A stretch of DNA of 39,662 bases from an uncultured Oscillospiraceae bacterium (GCA_934232845.1 CAKQGD010000010.1:1-39662), one strand, 5' to 3'. Shown: positions 6,917-16,219, numbered from the stretch's first letter. Translations and numbers: made by a program. Notes: generated by a model from the sequence alone, not told the origin.

Positions 6917-8749
6917 TCATTTCACAACCGTATCGGTATAGTAATGCGTCAGAATCTCCTCATAATCATAGCCCTCAAGCGCCATCATCTGCGCGCCGTA
7001 CTGACTCATGCCGACGCCGTGCCCATAGCCGTACGTCGTAAACACGATTCTGTCGCTGTCCTCGTCATATTCGTACTCAAAACAATGCGAACGAAGCTGA
7101 TACCCGAGCAAAACCTCGCGAATGCTGCGCCCGGTGATCGTTTTTGTGCCGTAGCTGCCGGAGCTTTTCCCCTTTGTTCTGCCGCCGAGGCTGACCGCGC
7201 CGACATACCCGCCGGAGTTGTAGCTCTCGATTTCGAGCCAATCGGCAGGGTCGTCGCTGTAGTCATAGAGGTCAATGCCGTATACATTCTCTACCTTTGA
7301 CGCGAAGCTCGACGCGCTGATGCGGCTGACGGCGCGGTAACCGGGCACATCCTCGTCCCACGCGCTGTCCACCGAAACAAGATACGGCAGACTGCCTCCC
7401 CAAACCTCGGCGGCGCTGGTCGTCTCTCCCGCGCTGGTCGAGTGATAGACCGTGTTCGCAAGCTTTCTGTCGTAATAGACCGCCTCGCCGAGCACCGCGG
7501 ACACCGCCTTTTCGATGCGGGGCGTCACATCGGAATTCAGCCCCACCGACGGGGCGGTTCCGCGCTCGTTGTTGTAGCGGATCATGGTGTAGGACGCCAC
7601 GGCCTGCGCCTTGTACGCCTCCGTATCAAACGAAGGACCCATTTCGTTGCGGACAAGCCGGCAGAGCAGCGTATAAGCGTCCATCGTGCGGCGCGAGCCG
7701 TTGACCGTGACGGTCAGCTCTTCGTCAAAATCCCCCGGATCGGGCTCTTCTTCCTCTTCTTCAGACGAAGGCTCTTCCTCTTCCTCGGGCGAAACGTCCG
7801 GCTCCGGCTCAGAGGGTTCCTCCTCCTCAAACGGGGGGGCAGACTCCTCCGGCGGCGCTTCATACGAGGGCTCCGGAGCGGAGGACGGCTCCTGTGAAGC
7901 CGAAGAAGGCTCCGTCTGAGAACTCGGCAGCGCTTCAAAGGAAGGCTCTTCCGAGACTTCGTGAGAGGGTTCCAATACAGAAGAAGGCTCCAATGCGGAA
8001 GAAGGCTCCTCCTCGGGAATCTCCGTACCGCCGCGTCCTTCTTCCGTCTCGGCGTCCATGTCGATCTCGATTCCGGCAGGCAGCGCAGCGCCGCCCGGCG
8101 GTGCGACGATGGCCGCCGCCGCGGGAGACGAGATTTTCCATCCGACAATACATAAGGCCGCAAAGCATGCCATCGAACCGAGGGTCAGCGCGCGGAGCAC
8201 GCCGTCGCCGCGGCGTTTTTTCTTTTTTACAGAAACCGGCGCAGCTGTCTCGGGAACCTCGGCCCGGCCCGCCAAAACAGCGGCCGCCCCGGCTGTTTTT
8301 TCGGTCGGAAAGCACCCTGCAAACAATTCGTTTGTCTGCCGAAGCAGGGCTTCGTCCTCCTCCTCGGGCAAAAGCAGCAGACAGCGCCCCGAAACCGCGC
8401 AGACGCAGCCCGGAACCGGACCGTCCCCAAGCAATGCACGCGATCCCGCGGGCAGCTCAGCGCAGGCGGCATCTCCGCCGCACCGCTCCATATGGGCGGC
8501 CGCCCGCCGCGAAACGCGCAGGGACACGCCCAGCGCATCGGCCGCGGCACGGCGCACTGCGCTGTCTGCTCCAAGCGGTGCACAGACGGCAACCGCGTCC
8601 GAGGTGCCCAGCGCATAAGCAATCGCCTGCGAAAGCCCCTGCAAAGCGCTGTAAAGGGACGCCGCCTCCTCTCCGCGCGCGTTTGCGGCGGCGCGCAGAC
8701 GCTCTCCCATCGGTGTTCCTCTTTGCAGCTCGATAATCGTCATGCGCAC
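6917..8749 (-). CDS. SpoIID/LytB-domain protein with N-terminal CinA-like region
   Basis: 610 residues from a GTG at 8749 (AAAGGAGG 9 bases upstream); an ATG 13 codons in, behind AGAGGA, is an alternative start. Residues 1-170 are cytoplasmic and look like a decayed MoCF/CinA alpha-beta domain. A basic patch KKKKRR and one membrane helix (about 185-205) follow. Next comes a long acidic Pro/Ser/Glu linker with repeated EPSS units (about 245-340). The SpoIID domain is C-terminal, with VRNEMGPSFDTEAYKAQAVA, YHSTSAGETTSAAEVWGG and GYGHGVGMSQYGAQMMA. SpoIID is a peptidoglycan lytic transglycosylase that trims denuded glycans during engulfment. The classical protein is about 340 residues, so this is a fusion, possibly vegetative. 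Confidence 0.88.
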   Translation of the reverse strand: MRMTIIELQRGTPMGERLRAAANARGEEAASLYSALQGLSQAIAYALGTSDAVAVCAPLGADSAVRRAAADALGVSLRVSRRAAAHMERCGGDAACAELPAGSRALLGDGPVPGCVCAVSGRCLLLLPEEEDEALLRQTNELFAGCFPTEKTAGAAAVLAGRAEVPETAAPVSVKKKKRRGDGVLRALTLGSMACFAALCIVGWKISSPAAAAIVAPPGGAALPAGIEIDMDAETEEGRGGTEIPEEEPSSALEPSSVLEPSHEVSEEPSFEALPSSQTEPSSASQEPSSAPEPSYEAPPEESAPPFEEEEPSEPEPDVSPEEEEEPSSEEEEEEPDPGDFDEELTVTVNGSRRTMDAYTLLCRLVRNEMGPSFDTEAYKAQAVASYTMIRYNNERGTAPSVGLNSDVTPRIEKAVSAVLGEAVYYDRKLANTVYHSTSAGETTSAAEVWGGSLPYLVSVDSAWDEDVPGYRAVSRISASSFASKVENVYGIDLYDYSDDPADWLEIESYNSGGYVGAVSLGGRTKGKSSGSYGTKTITGRSIREVLLGYQLRSHCFEYEYDEDSDRIVFTTYGYGHGVGMSQYGAQMMALEGYDYEEILTHYYTDTVVK

Positions 8750-8797
8750 AGCGGCATCCCTCCTTTCCTCATTTTTTAAAGAGCAGAGCGCTCTCGG

Positions 8798-9982
8798 TTA
8801 AAACTCGGTGCTTTCGTCGATCCAGAGCACCTCGGTATCGGCCAGCGCACGCTGCATCAGCGCCTCCCGGTCAAGGGCGCGCTCCGCCGCCTCCACCATC
8901 GACAGCATCGGATGCGTGCGCGGATGGCGCGGGGTAAAGACGGTACAGCAATCCTCATAGGGAAGAATTGACGTTTCAAAGGTATCGATTCTGCGCGCGA
9001 TCGTCACGATTTCTTCCTTATCCATGCCGATGGCGGGTCTCAGCACGGGCAGAGGCGACGCGGCGTCTGTACAGGCAATCGCCTGTACAGTCTGACTCGC
9101 AACCTGTCCAAGGCTTTCTCCGGTGATAAGCGCCTCGGCGCCGTACTGCGCGGCGATACGGCCGGCCAGCTCCATCATAAAGCGGCGCATAATCAGCGTA
9201 AAGTAATCTTCGGGGCAGTTTTTGCCGATTTCCTCCTGAATTTCGGTGAAGCCGACAACCACGAATCGAATCCTGCCGGTATAAGCGGCCATTTTTTTAC
9301 AGAGAGTCATCACTTTCAGCTTGGCGCGCTCACTCGTATACGGCGGGCTGGCAAAGTGAATCGCCATGATCTCGAGTCCGCGCTTGGCGATCATCGCACC
9401 CGCCACGGGGGAATCGATGCCGCCCGAAAGCAGCAGCGCGGCCTTGCCGCCGGACCCGACGGGAATGCCGCCCGCGCCGGGCTTCTGTCCCGCGTGCACA
9501 TAGGCGAAGCGGTCGCGCACCTCTGCCCAGACGACCATGTCGGGATTGTGCACATCCACCTTCAGACGCGGATGACGGCGCAGCAGATGCGCGCCCAGCT
9601 CACGGCAGATGGCCGGAGAGTCCATCGGAAAACGCTTGTCCGAGCGCTTGGCGTTGACTTTAAAGGTTTTTATGCCGTCGAGCTCGTCGTCAAGGCGGTC
9701 GGCGGCCTCGCAGATCGCCTCAAAGCTCTTATCCGTCATAAAGCTGCGGCTCATGGCGGCAATGCCGTAGACCCGCGACAGGCGGTCGTACGCCTCGGCA
9801 ATGTCGTAATTCTCCTCCTGCGGGGTAACGGTGATTGTCGACTGCGAACGCGAGACCGTCACCGGTCCCAGCCCATGCAGGCGGCGCTTGATGTTTTTGA
9901 CAAGCACATTTTCAAACGTACTGCGGTTCGCGCCCTTGAGTGCGAGCTCACCGTATTTGAGCAGGATAATTTCCTTTATCAT
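8798..9982 (-). CDS. thiI: tRNA 4-thiouridine sulfurtransferase ThiI
   Basis: 394 residues from ATG 9982 (AAAGGA 7 bases upstream; family N terminus MIKEIILLKYGELALKG). An N-terminal ferredoxin-like/THUMP region, residues 1-165, binds tRNA. It is followed by an adenylating PP-loop domain with LLSGGIDSPVAGAMI. The enzyme adenylates U8 of tRNA and accepts persulfide sulfur from a cysteine desulfurase; it also serves thiamine thiazole synthesis in some bacteria. The C-terminal rhodanese domain of the E. coli protein is absent, as in most Firmicutes. There the partner desulfurase delivers sulfur directly, and that partner lies 20 bases upstream. Confidence 0.96.
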   Translation of the reverse strand: MIKEIILLKYGELALKGANRSTFENVLVKNIKRRLHGLGPVTVSRSQSTITVTPQEENYDIAEAYDRLSRVYGIAAMSRSFMTDKSFEAICEAADRLDDELDGIKTFKVNAKRSDKRFPMDSPAICRELGAHLLRRHPRLKVDVHNPDMVVWAEVRDRFAYVHAGQKPGAGGIPVGSGGKAALLLSGGIDSPVAGAMIAKRGLEIMAIHFASPPYTSERAKLKVMTLCKKMAAYTGRIRFVVVGFTEIQEEIGKNCPEDYFTLIMRRFMMELAGRIAAQYGAEALITGESLGQVASQTVQAIACTDAASPLPVLRPAIGMDKEEIVTIARRIDTFETSILPYEDCCTVFTPRHPRTHPMLSMVEAAERALDREALMQRALADTEVLWIDESTEF

Positions 9983-10002
9983 GGCAGTGTCCTTTCCCCC
10001 GG

Positions 10003-11139
10003 TCACGAACGGCGCAGGGAGGAGAGTGCTTCTCCCAGTCCCTCAAGAAACCGGTCGGCCTGTTCGATATCGCTGTATTTGGAAAAGCTCAGCCGCAGCG
10101 CGGAATCGATTTCGCGCGGAGAACATCCCATTGCGGCCAGCACATGGCTTTTTGCTCCCTTGGAGCAGGCGGAGCCGCTGGAAACATAGATGTGCCGCTG
10201 CTCCAGAAAATGCAGCAGCGTTTCCGACCGATAACCCGGCACGGAAAAACTGAGCAGAAAAGGCGACGCCCCCTCCTGCGGGGTATGAAGTACTGCGCCC
10301 GTCTTTTCCAGTCCCTCAGTCAGTCTGCGCCGCAGAACTCCCAGCCGCTCCGTCACGGCGGGCAAATCAGTCGAGGCTTCGTGCGCGGCAGCGCCGAGCG
10401 CGCAGATCATAGGGACGCTCTCTGTGCCGGGGCGGATGCCCTCCTGCTGTCCGCCACCGAAAAGCAGCGGGCAAATCCGCGTCTTATCCGCGAGATATAA
10501 AGCCCCCACGCCCTTGGGCGCGTGGATTTTATGCCCGCTCAGCGAGAGCAGATCGACGCCCAGATCTCCGACCCGAAACGGAATCTTACAGAACGCCTGC
10601 ACCGCGTCGGTATGAAACAGCGCGTTGGGGCAGCGGCGGTGCACAAGGCGCGCAGCCTCGGCTACCGGCTGGATCGTGCCGACCTCATTGTTGACAAGCA
10701 TCATCGACACGAGGATCGTCTGGTCGTTGAGCGCGGCCTCGAGCGTTTCGAGCGAAATACGGCCGTCTCTGTCCGGTGCAAGCTCGATCACCTCAAAGCC
10801 GCGCCGGCCCAGCTCCCGCGCACTCTCCAGTACGGAGGAATGCTCCACTGCCGTCGTGATGATGCGGCGGCCGAGGCGTTTTTTTGCCTCTGCCGCGCCG
10901 AACAGCGCAAGATTATTCGACTCCGTCCCGCCAGAGGTAAACAGCAATCGTCCCGTTTTCATGCCGAGCGCCGTTCTGATCTGATTGGCCGCGCGCTCCA
11001 TGCAGAGCTGCGCCTGCACGCCGCGGCTATGCAGCGACGACGGGTTGCCGTATTCATTTTTCATTACGTCCGTCATGCGGGCAATTACGGCGTCATCCAC
11101 ACGAGTTGTCGCCGCGTTATCAAAATACACCTCGTCCAT
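10003..11139 (-). CDS. Cysteine desulfurase (NifS/IscS family)
   Basis: 378 residues from ATG 11139; a TTG one codon upstream is also possible. This PLP-dependent class V enzyme converts cysteine to alanine and holds a persulfide. The N terminus VYFDNAATTRVDD, the PLP lysine in SLSGHKIHAPKGVGAL, and the active cysteine loop SSGSACSKG are all visible. It stands directly before thiI, the arrangement of dedicated desulfurases (NifZ/YtbJ type in B. subtilis) that supply sulfur for tRNA thiolation. I infer that role here instead of general Fe-S assembly, since no iscU or suf genes are nearby. First gene of a four-gene - strand operon. Confidence 0.95.
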   Translation of the reverse strand: MDEVYFDNAATTRVDDAVIARMTDVMKNEYGNPSSLHSRGVQAQLCMERAANQIRTALGMKTGRLLFTSGGTESNNLALFGAAEAKKRLGRRIITTAVEHSSVLESARELGRRGFEVIELAPDRDGRISLETLEAALNDQTILVSMMLVNNEVGTIQPVAEAARLVHRRCPNALFHTDAVQAFCKIPFRVGDLGVDLLSLSGHKIHAPKGVGALYLADKTRICPLLFGGGQQEGIRPGTESVPMICALGAAAHEASTDLPAVTERLGVLRRRLTEGLEKTGAVLHTPQEGASPFLLSFSVPGYRSETLLHFLEQRHIYVSSGSACSKGAKSHVLAAMGCSPREIDSALRLSFSKYSDIEQADRFLEGLGEALSSLRRS

Positions 11140-11179
11140 CAATGGTCGAAGCTCCCTTCCTGCGCAAAATTATCAAGAT

Positions 11180-11208
11180 ATTATACCACGAAAATCCCCT
11201 GAATTCAA
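11180..11208 (-). promoter_or_regulatory. Sigma-A type promoter of the desulfurase-thiI-spoIID-ruvX operon
   Basis: Reading the - strand, -35 TTGAAT (11203-11208) and a perfect -10 TATAAT (11180-11185) are separated by 17 bases. The desulfurase start lies about 40 bases downstream, with GGAAGGGAG as the ribosome binding site. Confidence 0.85.
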
Positions 11209-11360
11209 CGATTCCTCTTTTCTTCTCCGAAACGATTTCATCCGACACCGTATCCGCAAAAAAGAACACCTATGCCGTTTGCCCATAGATGTCTTTTCTC
11301 TTTGATTTTTCATCGGGAGGAACCGGCTTTCGGTCCCGGCTTGCGCAAACGGATTCTTCC

Positions 11361-12275
11361 TCATACTCCCTCGCCGTCAAACGGCGGGATGAATCCCTCG
11401 TCCGCCGCACTCTCCTCCTGTGTGTAACAGCGCGTCACGCCCAAAGAGGCTGCGTATTCCACAAGCGCCTCGTAGTGGCGGCGGGGCACGCGGCGCGACA
11501 GCATAGGATAACGCACGTTCTCTCCCATCGGAGTATACTGACTCATCAAGCTGAGAATCACGTCGTCTCCGTACCGCTCCCACAGCAGGCGCACCGCCCG
11601 CATCGAGTCCGCCAGACCCCCGGGCAGCAAAAGATGGCGAATCAGCACACCGCATGTCAGCAGGCCGTCTGCGCCGATCACGGCAGGGCCGGTCTGACGC
11701 AGCATTTCGTCGATCGCCGCAAGTGCGCGCTCGGGATAGTCGGGCGCAGCGGAGTAATCCCGCGCCCGCGCCGAAGACGCATATTTAAAATCCGGCATCC
11801 AGATCCTCGCCGTATCCGAAAAAAGCCGCACTGTCTCAGGCAGCTCATATCCGCCGCAGTTGACGGCGGCAGGCACGGCAAGCCCTTTTTCCCTCGCGTC
11901 TTCAAGCGCACGGACCACCTGCGGCGCATAGTGCATCGGCGTCACCAGATCGATATTATGTGCGCCCTGTGCCTGCAGTTCGAGAAAAATCTCTCCAAGA
12001 CGTTTGTTTGTAACCGTCTTTCCCCTGCCGCCGCGGCTGATCGGCGCATTCTGGCAGTAGACACAGCCCAGCGTACAGTGTGAAAAAAACACCGTGCCGG
12101 CGCCCCGTGTCCCGGAGATGCACGGTTCTTCCCAAAAATGCAGCGCCGCACGGGCACACTGCACCTCGGCAAGCGCGCCGCAGTAGCCCGTCTGTCCCGC
12201 CGTGCGGTCTACCCCGCAGCGCCGGGGACAAAGCGTGCAATGAGAGAGTAGCTCTCTCTCCTGCCGTTCGTCCAT
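11361..12275 (-). CDS. Radical SAM protein, PflA-like
   Basis: 304 residues from ATG 12275 (GAGGAGGAA 7 bases upstream). The radical SAM cluster motif CTLGCVYCQN (CxxxCxxC) is near residue 70. It is preceded by an N-terminal cysteine set CTLCPRRCGVDR and GYCGA, which suggests an additional metal or Fe-S site. The family (COG1313, often annotated as pyruvate formate-lyase activating enzyme-related) is widespread in Clostridia. Its substrate is generally unknown, and no glycyl radical enzyme gene is adjacent to give one. The gene stands alone, with 221 bases after it and over 400 before it. Confidence 0.88.
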   Translation of the reverse strand: MDERQERELLSHCTLCPRRCGVDRTAGQTGYCGALAEVQCARAALHFWEEPCISGTRGAGTVFFSHCTLGCVYCQNAPISRGGRGKTVTNKRLGEIFLELQAQGAHNIDLVTPMHYAPQVVRALEDAREKGLAVPAAVNCGGYELPETVRLFSDTARIWMPDFKYASSARARDYSAAPDYPERALAAIDEMLRQTGPAVIGADGLLTCGVLIRHLLLPGGLADSMRAVRLLWERYGDDVILSLMSQYTPMGENVRYPMLSRRVPRRHYEALVEYAASLGVTRCYTQEESAADEGFIPPFDGEGV

Positions 12276-12628
12276 GAGTGGATTCCTCCTCGCCGCAGCT
12301 GCAAAAGCGCAGTTTCTTTCTCGCTTGTGCAGCCGCAAACAAATCTTTTCGCTCTGCGCCCGTTATTGCGCAAAATACTTCTTTTTGAAATTACAGATGC
12401 GCCGCGCCGGCAGACACTCGGCAAAAGCCTCTCCTGCGATCCGCAGATACGCAAAGGAAAAAAATCCGGCCAAGCGAAGAGAACAGCGGCTGCCTTCCTG
12501 CATGCTGCCGAGCGCCGCCCGCCGGGGGGAAACAGAGATGGAATTTCTATTCTTTCCCTATCGCACGAAATAAAGCCGTCGGCGGGATTGCCTTTTTAAA
12601 AGTCCGGATTGCGGCTCTTTCTGCCGCG
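12276..12628. other. Intergenic region without a recognisable gene
   Basis: About 350 bases between the radical SAM gene start and the gpsA terminator. Short open frames exist on the + strand, but they lack ribosome binding sites and family resemblance. The part next to the radical SAM gene must hold its promoter, but I cannot pick a convincing -35/-10 pair. Confidence 0.5.
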
Positions 12629-12680
12629 AAAAAAGCAAAAAGCGGCGCGGACCGGTTTTGCCCGGATGCCGCGCCGCGCG
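12629..12680 (-). terminator. Rho-independent terminator of gpsA
   Basis: Stem GCGGCGCGG (12642-12650) pairs with CCGCGCCGC (12669-12677). An inner CCGG stem lies in the loop, and a T-rich run follows on the - strand (TTTTTGCTTTTTT). It lies 34 bases after the gpsA stop. Confidence 0.85.
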
Positions 12681-12713
12681 CAGCCGCTCTTTTTCAAAAG
12701 CGTCTCTTTTTGT

Positions 12714-13727
12714 TCACTTGCCGGAAAGCCAGTTTGTCTCGCTCTCGTGGCGCAGAGGACGTCCCAACAGCGCCTGCACAGCCGCACGGGCATTTGTCTC
12801 GCCCTGGATGACACGGTAGATCTGCGCGGTGATCGGCATTTCCACACCCATTTTCTGCGCAAGCTCATAGGCGCAGAGGGTCGCCGTAATGCCCTCGACC
12901 GTCATGCCGACCTTTTCGACGGCGGCGGGCACCGTAAGTCCCTCGCCGACGTATACGCCGCAGCGGCGGTTGCGCGAGTGCACCGAGCAGCATGTCACGA
13001 TCAGATCTCCCATGCCGGAAAGCCCCCACAGCGTCTCGGCCCGCGCGCCCATCGCGACCGCGAGGCGGGCGATCTCGGTCAATCCGCGCGTCATCAGCGC
13101 AGCCTTGGTATTGTCCCCCATTCCCATGCCGTCTACGATACCAGCGGCAAAGGCAATGACATTTTTGAGTGCGCCGCCGAGCTGAACGCCGAGGCGGTCG
13201 TCGCTCGTATAAATGCGCACATGGGTGTTGGCGGTCAGATCCTGCACCCGCTGCGCGGCTTCGGCCGTGCTGCCCGCCGCAACGATTGTCGTCGGTACAC
13301 CGCGGGAAACCTCCTCCGCATGGGAGGGACCGGAAAGCACCACCACCTGGCGTCCGGGCAGTTCCTCCTCAATGACCTGAAACAGCGGCTTGAGCGTGCC
13401 GGGCTCGAGCCCCTTGGAAACGCAGGCCACCACCGTATCCGGCGAGAGCTTGTCCTTGAGCAGCTTCGCGGTGCCGCGCACGCCGACCGTAGGCGTTGCG
13501 ATAATCACGGCATCCGCTTCTTCCACTCCGTCAACCGTGTCCACAATACGGATGGCTTCGGGGATATGTACGCCCTTGAGCAGGGGAATATTCTCGCGGT
13601 GCTCGCGCAGCGCGTCGTTTTCGCTCTTCATCCAGCCCCACAGAGTCACATCGTGCCCCGCGCCGGAAAACATCACCGACAGCGCCGTGCCGAAGCCGCC
13701 GCAGCCCATTACATACAGTTTCGCCAA
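12714..13727 (-). CDS. gpsA: NAD(P)H-dependent glycerol-3-phosphate dehydrogenase
   Basis: 337 residues, reducing dihydroxyacetone phosphate to sn-glycerol-3-phosphate for phospholipid synthesis. The start is a TTG at 13727, shown by GAGGAGG 8 bases upstream and by the family N terminus AKLYVMGCGGFGTALS, where GxGxxGxA binds the nucleotide at residues 8-15. The catalytic region GALKNVIAFAAGIVDGMG and the DNTKAALMTRGLTE helix are intact, and the length fits the family. It is monocistronic between two terminators. A weaker promoter with TACAAT lies just upstream. Confidence 0.95.
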   Translation of the reverse strand: MAKLYVMGCGGFGTALSVMFSGAGHDVTLWGWMKSENDALREHRENIPLLKGVHIPEAIRIVDTVDGVEEADAVIIATPTVGVRGTAKLLKDKLSPDTVVACVSKGLEPGTLKPLFQVIEEELPGRQVVVLSGPSHAEEVSRGVPTTIVAAGSTAEAAQRVQDLTANTHVRIYTSDDRLGVQLGGALKNVIAFAAGIVDGMGMGDNTKAALMTRGLTEIARLAVAMGARAETLWGLSGMGDLIVTCCSVHSRNRRCGVYVGEGLTVPAAVEKVGMTVEGITATLCAYELAQKMGVEMPITAQIYRVIQGETNARAAVQALLGRPLRHESETNWLSGK

Positions 13728-13845
13728 GGAAATAACCTCCTCGTTTTTCCGCCGCCTTTGTACGGACGGTTCTGATTGATACCATTGTAGCCGAAAAGAA
13801 GATTCTTTTCCAGCCCTGCGGATATTTTTTTCCAAAACGCTTTAA

Positions 13846-13882
13846 AAAAGAAAAGGACGGCTTTTTCCGCCGTCCTTTTTCG
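13846..13882. terminator. Terminator between the permease gene and gpsA
   Basis: Stem AAAAGGACGGC (13851-13861) and GCCGTCCTTTT (13869-13879) with a 7-base loop, and A/T runs on both sides. It lies 24 bases after the stop of the amino acid permease gene, which it should terminate on the - strand. Confidence 0.88.
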
Positions 13883-13903
13883 GATGAGAGAGAAAACGCC
13901 GTC

Positions 13904-15247
13904 TCATGCTTTTTTCTTGGAAAAGGGAACCGCGATCAGCATAATCACAGCGGACATGATCAGATAATACAGCACGGATTTTCCGTGCGCGACAAAAGCC
14001 GCATACACCATAAACAGGCAACACAGAATCGCCGCCGTCGGAACCGCATACCGCTTAAACGGGCTGAGGCTCTTGTCGCGGAAAAAGCTGAAAAAGATCG
14101 GAATATAAACGGCGTAGATCGTGATGATCGGCAGCTCGGACGAATCAAAGCAGAACGGGCCGAACCATCCGGAGGTCAAATTCGCTCCATAGAAATATAC
14201 CAGCCAGAAGAAACATACGAACAGGCCGACGACTGTAGAGTTTGTCGGCATATTGGTCTCGGGACACACCTGAGAAAATGCCTTGCTCATAGGACCGACG
14301 CCTCGTACGGCGATGGAATACATGCCGCGTACACAGCTGAGCAGCAGACCATGCATCGTGCACAGGCAGGAAATTACAATAAAGACATTGAGCAGAGAGC
14401 CGAGCATCGGACCAAACGTATTATAGAACGCCTGCTGCGACGAGGTGGCGAGCAGCTCGTCAATAGAGATCGAACCGCAGATGCCAAGATAATAACAAAC
14501 GTAGACGCATACCACAATAATCGAGCCGATCATCAGAGCAATCGGAAGATTCTTCTTGGAATCCTTCAATTCCGCGTTGATCGAGGTCGTCAGAATCCAG
14601 CCCTCGTATGCGAAAGCAAGCGCCACCACCGCGGTCAGAAGAGCACTGCCGCTGCCGCCGGTGCTCGACGCGGCCTGTGCAAAATTGGCGGAAAGCTGGC
14701 CGTTGCCGAGCCCTCTCACAATGCCCACCACCGCCATCAGGCAGAGCGGAATCAGCTTGATCACCGTGCCGGACACCTGCAGCTTGCCCGCGATAATAGG
14801 AGCCAGTGCATTAATCATATAATCCGCCACAAGAAAGAAACCCGCGAGCACCATGCATTCGACACCCGCAACGGGATCCTCAAAACCGATAATCACGCAG
14901 GTGTAGCGGGCCGACAGCCAAGCCAGCACCGAGGTCATCGCCGGACAGTAAATCGTGGAAACAAACCAGCCGACATAATAGGCATATTTCTCGCCGAGCG
15001 CGATTTCCGCATAGTCGACGACGCCGTTGACCTTTTCATACTTCTGCGCCATAATGCTGAACGCATAGGAGCAGATAAACATAACAACACCGACGATCAC
15101 AAGCGCCAATACGCCGGTGCCCACATGACCGTCGGTTGCTTTTAAAACGCTTTCTGTTTTGAAAAAGATACCCGAACCGATTACAATTCCCACAACCATG
15201 CAAATCGCCGTTAAAAGTCCGTATTTCTTTTCAAGCCTGTTTTCCAT
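13904..15247 (-). CDS. APC-superfamily amino acid permease
   Basis: 447 residues of almost entirely hydrophobic sequence, about 12 membrane helices. The first helix region (LLTAICMVVGIVIGSGIFF) carries the GSGIF motif that binds the amino acid backbone in APC transporters. The second helix and the VNGVVDYAEIALGEKYAYYVGW loop resemble the LAT/SteT serine-threonine exchanger branch. The substrate cannot be read from the sequence. It is monocistronic with its own promoter and terminator. There is no adjacent decarboxylase, so an antiporter role is not indicated. Confidence 0.9.
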   Translation of the reverse strand: MENRLEKKYGLLTAICMVVGIVIGSGIFFKTESVLKATDGHVGTGVLALVIVGVVMFICSYAFSIMAQKYEKVNGVVDYAEIALGEKYAYYVGWFVSTIYCPAMTSVLAWLSARYTCVIIGFEDPVAGVECMVLAGFFLVADYMINALAPIIAGKLQVSGTVIKLIPLCLMAVVGIVRGLGNGQLSANFAQAASSTGGSGSALLTAVVALAFAYEGWILTTSINAELKDSKKNLPIALMIGSIIVVCVYVCYYLGICGSISIDELLATSSQQAFYNTFGPMLGSLLNVFIVISCLCTMHGLLLSCVRGMYSIAVRGVGPMSKAFSQVCPETNMPTNSTVVGLFVCFFWLVYFYGANLTSGWFGPFCFDSSELPIITIYAVYIPIFFSFFRDKSLSPFKRYAVPTAAILCCLFMVYAAFVAHGKSVLYYLIMSAVIMLIAVPFSKKKA

Positions 15248-15290
15248 GGGGTCAGCTCCGTCCTTTTGTATTTTTAAGGCAACTTATTTT

Positions 15291-15319
15291 ATTTTACCAT
15301 CCGCTGGAATTCTTGTCAA
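15291..15319 (-). promoter_or_regulatory. Sigma-A type promoter of the amino acid permease
   Basis: On the - strand, consensus -35 TTGACA (15314-15319), a 17-base spacer and -10 TAAAAT (15291-15296), about 45 bases before the permease ATG. Confidence 0.85.
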
Positions 15320-15364
15320 CGCTTTATCCGGCGAAAAAAATGAAATCTGTTACAAAATATCGAT

Positions 15365-16198
15365 TCATTTTTCAGCGCATTGACGCATTTTCTCGATTTC
15401 GAGCGCGTAACCCCCGAGGTCATTGGGTGTTTCGAGAAAGAACGGCAGACGGCACAAAGCGGGATGATTGACGATTCTTTCCAGCGCGGCCATCCCGATG
15501 GAGCCTTCTCCGAGGCGGGCATGGCGGTCCTTGTGCGCGCCGAGCGGATTCAGACTGTCGTTGAGGTGAATGCAGCGCAGACGGTCAAGCCCTATGATGC
15601 GGTCAAACTCCTCCAGTACGCCGTCAAGATCGTCCGCGATGTCATAGCCCGCGTCCCATACATGGCAGGTATCGAGACAAACCCCCATTTTATCCGCCGA
15701 TTTCACGCGGTCGAGAATGGCGCGCAGCTCCTCAAAGCTGCGGCCCACCTCGCTTCCCTTACCCGCCATCGTTTCCAGCAGTACCGTGGTGGTCTGCTTT
15801 GGCGTCAGCACGGCGTTGAGCGTATCCGCGATCTGTTTTATGCCGGTCTCGGCTCCCTGCCCGACATGGCTGCCCGGATGAAAGTTATAAAAATTGCCGG
15901 GGGTAGCCTCCATTCGGCGCAGGTCGTCGGCCATTGTCTCCCGTGCGAAGACGCGCACGCTCTCCTGCCCGGAACAGGCGTTGAGCGTATACGGCGCGTG
16001 CGCCAAAATGCAGGGAAAGCCCTTCTCAATCATCAAAGAACAGAGCGCCGCAGCATCCGCCGGATCAATCGCTTTTGCCCGGCCCCCGCGCGGATTGCGT
16101 GTAAAAAACTGAAATGTATTTGCCCCGATCGACAGGGCGGTCTTTCCCATGGCAAGATATCCTCCCGAAGAGGAAAGATGACATCCGATGGTCAGCAT
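15365..16198 (-). CDS. nfo: Deoxyribonuclease IV (AP endonuclease IV)
   Basis: 277 residues, a TIM-barrel tri-zinc enzyme that cleaves DNA 5' of abasic sites in base excision repair. Metal-binding stretches are visible in order: GCHLSSSGGY, LAHAPYTLNA, NFHPGSHVGQG, VLLETMAGKGSEVG, GVCLDTCHVWDAGYDI, IHLNDSLNPLGAHKDRHA and the final FFLETPND. GGGGAGG precedes the ATG. It is followed closely on the upstream side by the cupin gene (21-base gap), so the two may share a transcript. Confidence 0.96.
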   Translation of the reverse strand: MLTIGCHLSSSGGYLAMGKTALSIGANTFQFFTRNPRGGRAKAIDPADAAALCSLMIEKGFPCILAHAPYTLNACSGQESVRVFARETMADDLRRMEATPGNFYNFHPGSHVGQGAETGIKQIADTLNAVLTPKQTTTVLLETMAGKGSEVGRSFEELRAILDRVKSADKMGVCLDTCHVWDAGYDIADDLDGVLEEFDRIIGLDRLRCIHLNDSLNPLGAHKDRHARLGEGSIGMAALERIVNHPALCRLPFFLETPNDLGGYALEIEKMRQCAEK

Positions 16199-16219
16199 TC
16201 CGCCGCTCCTCCCCTGCCG

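Noticed and set aside
13904..15247. Amino acid/polyamine antiporter for acid resistance
   Set aside because: No decarboxylase or partner gene is adjacent; only the APC family can be supported.
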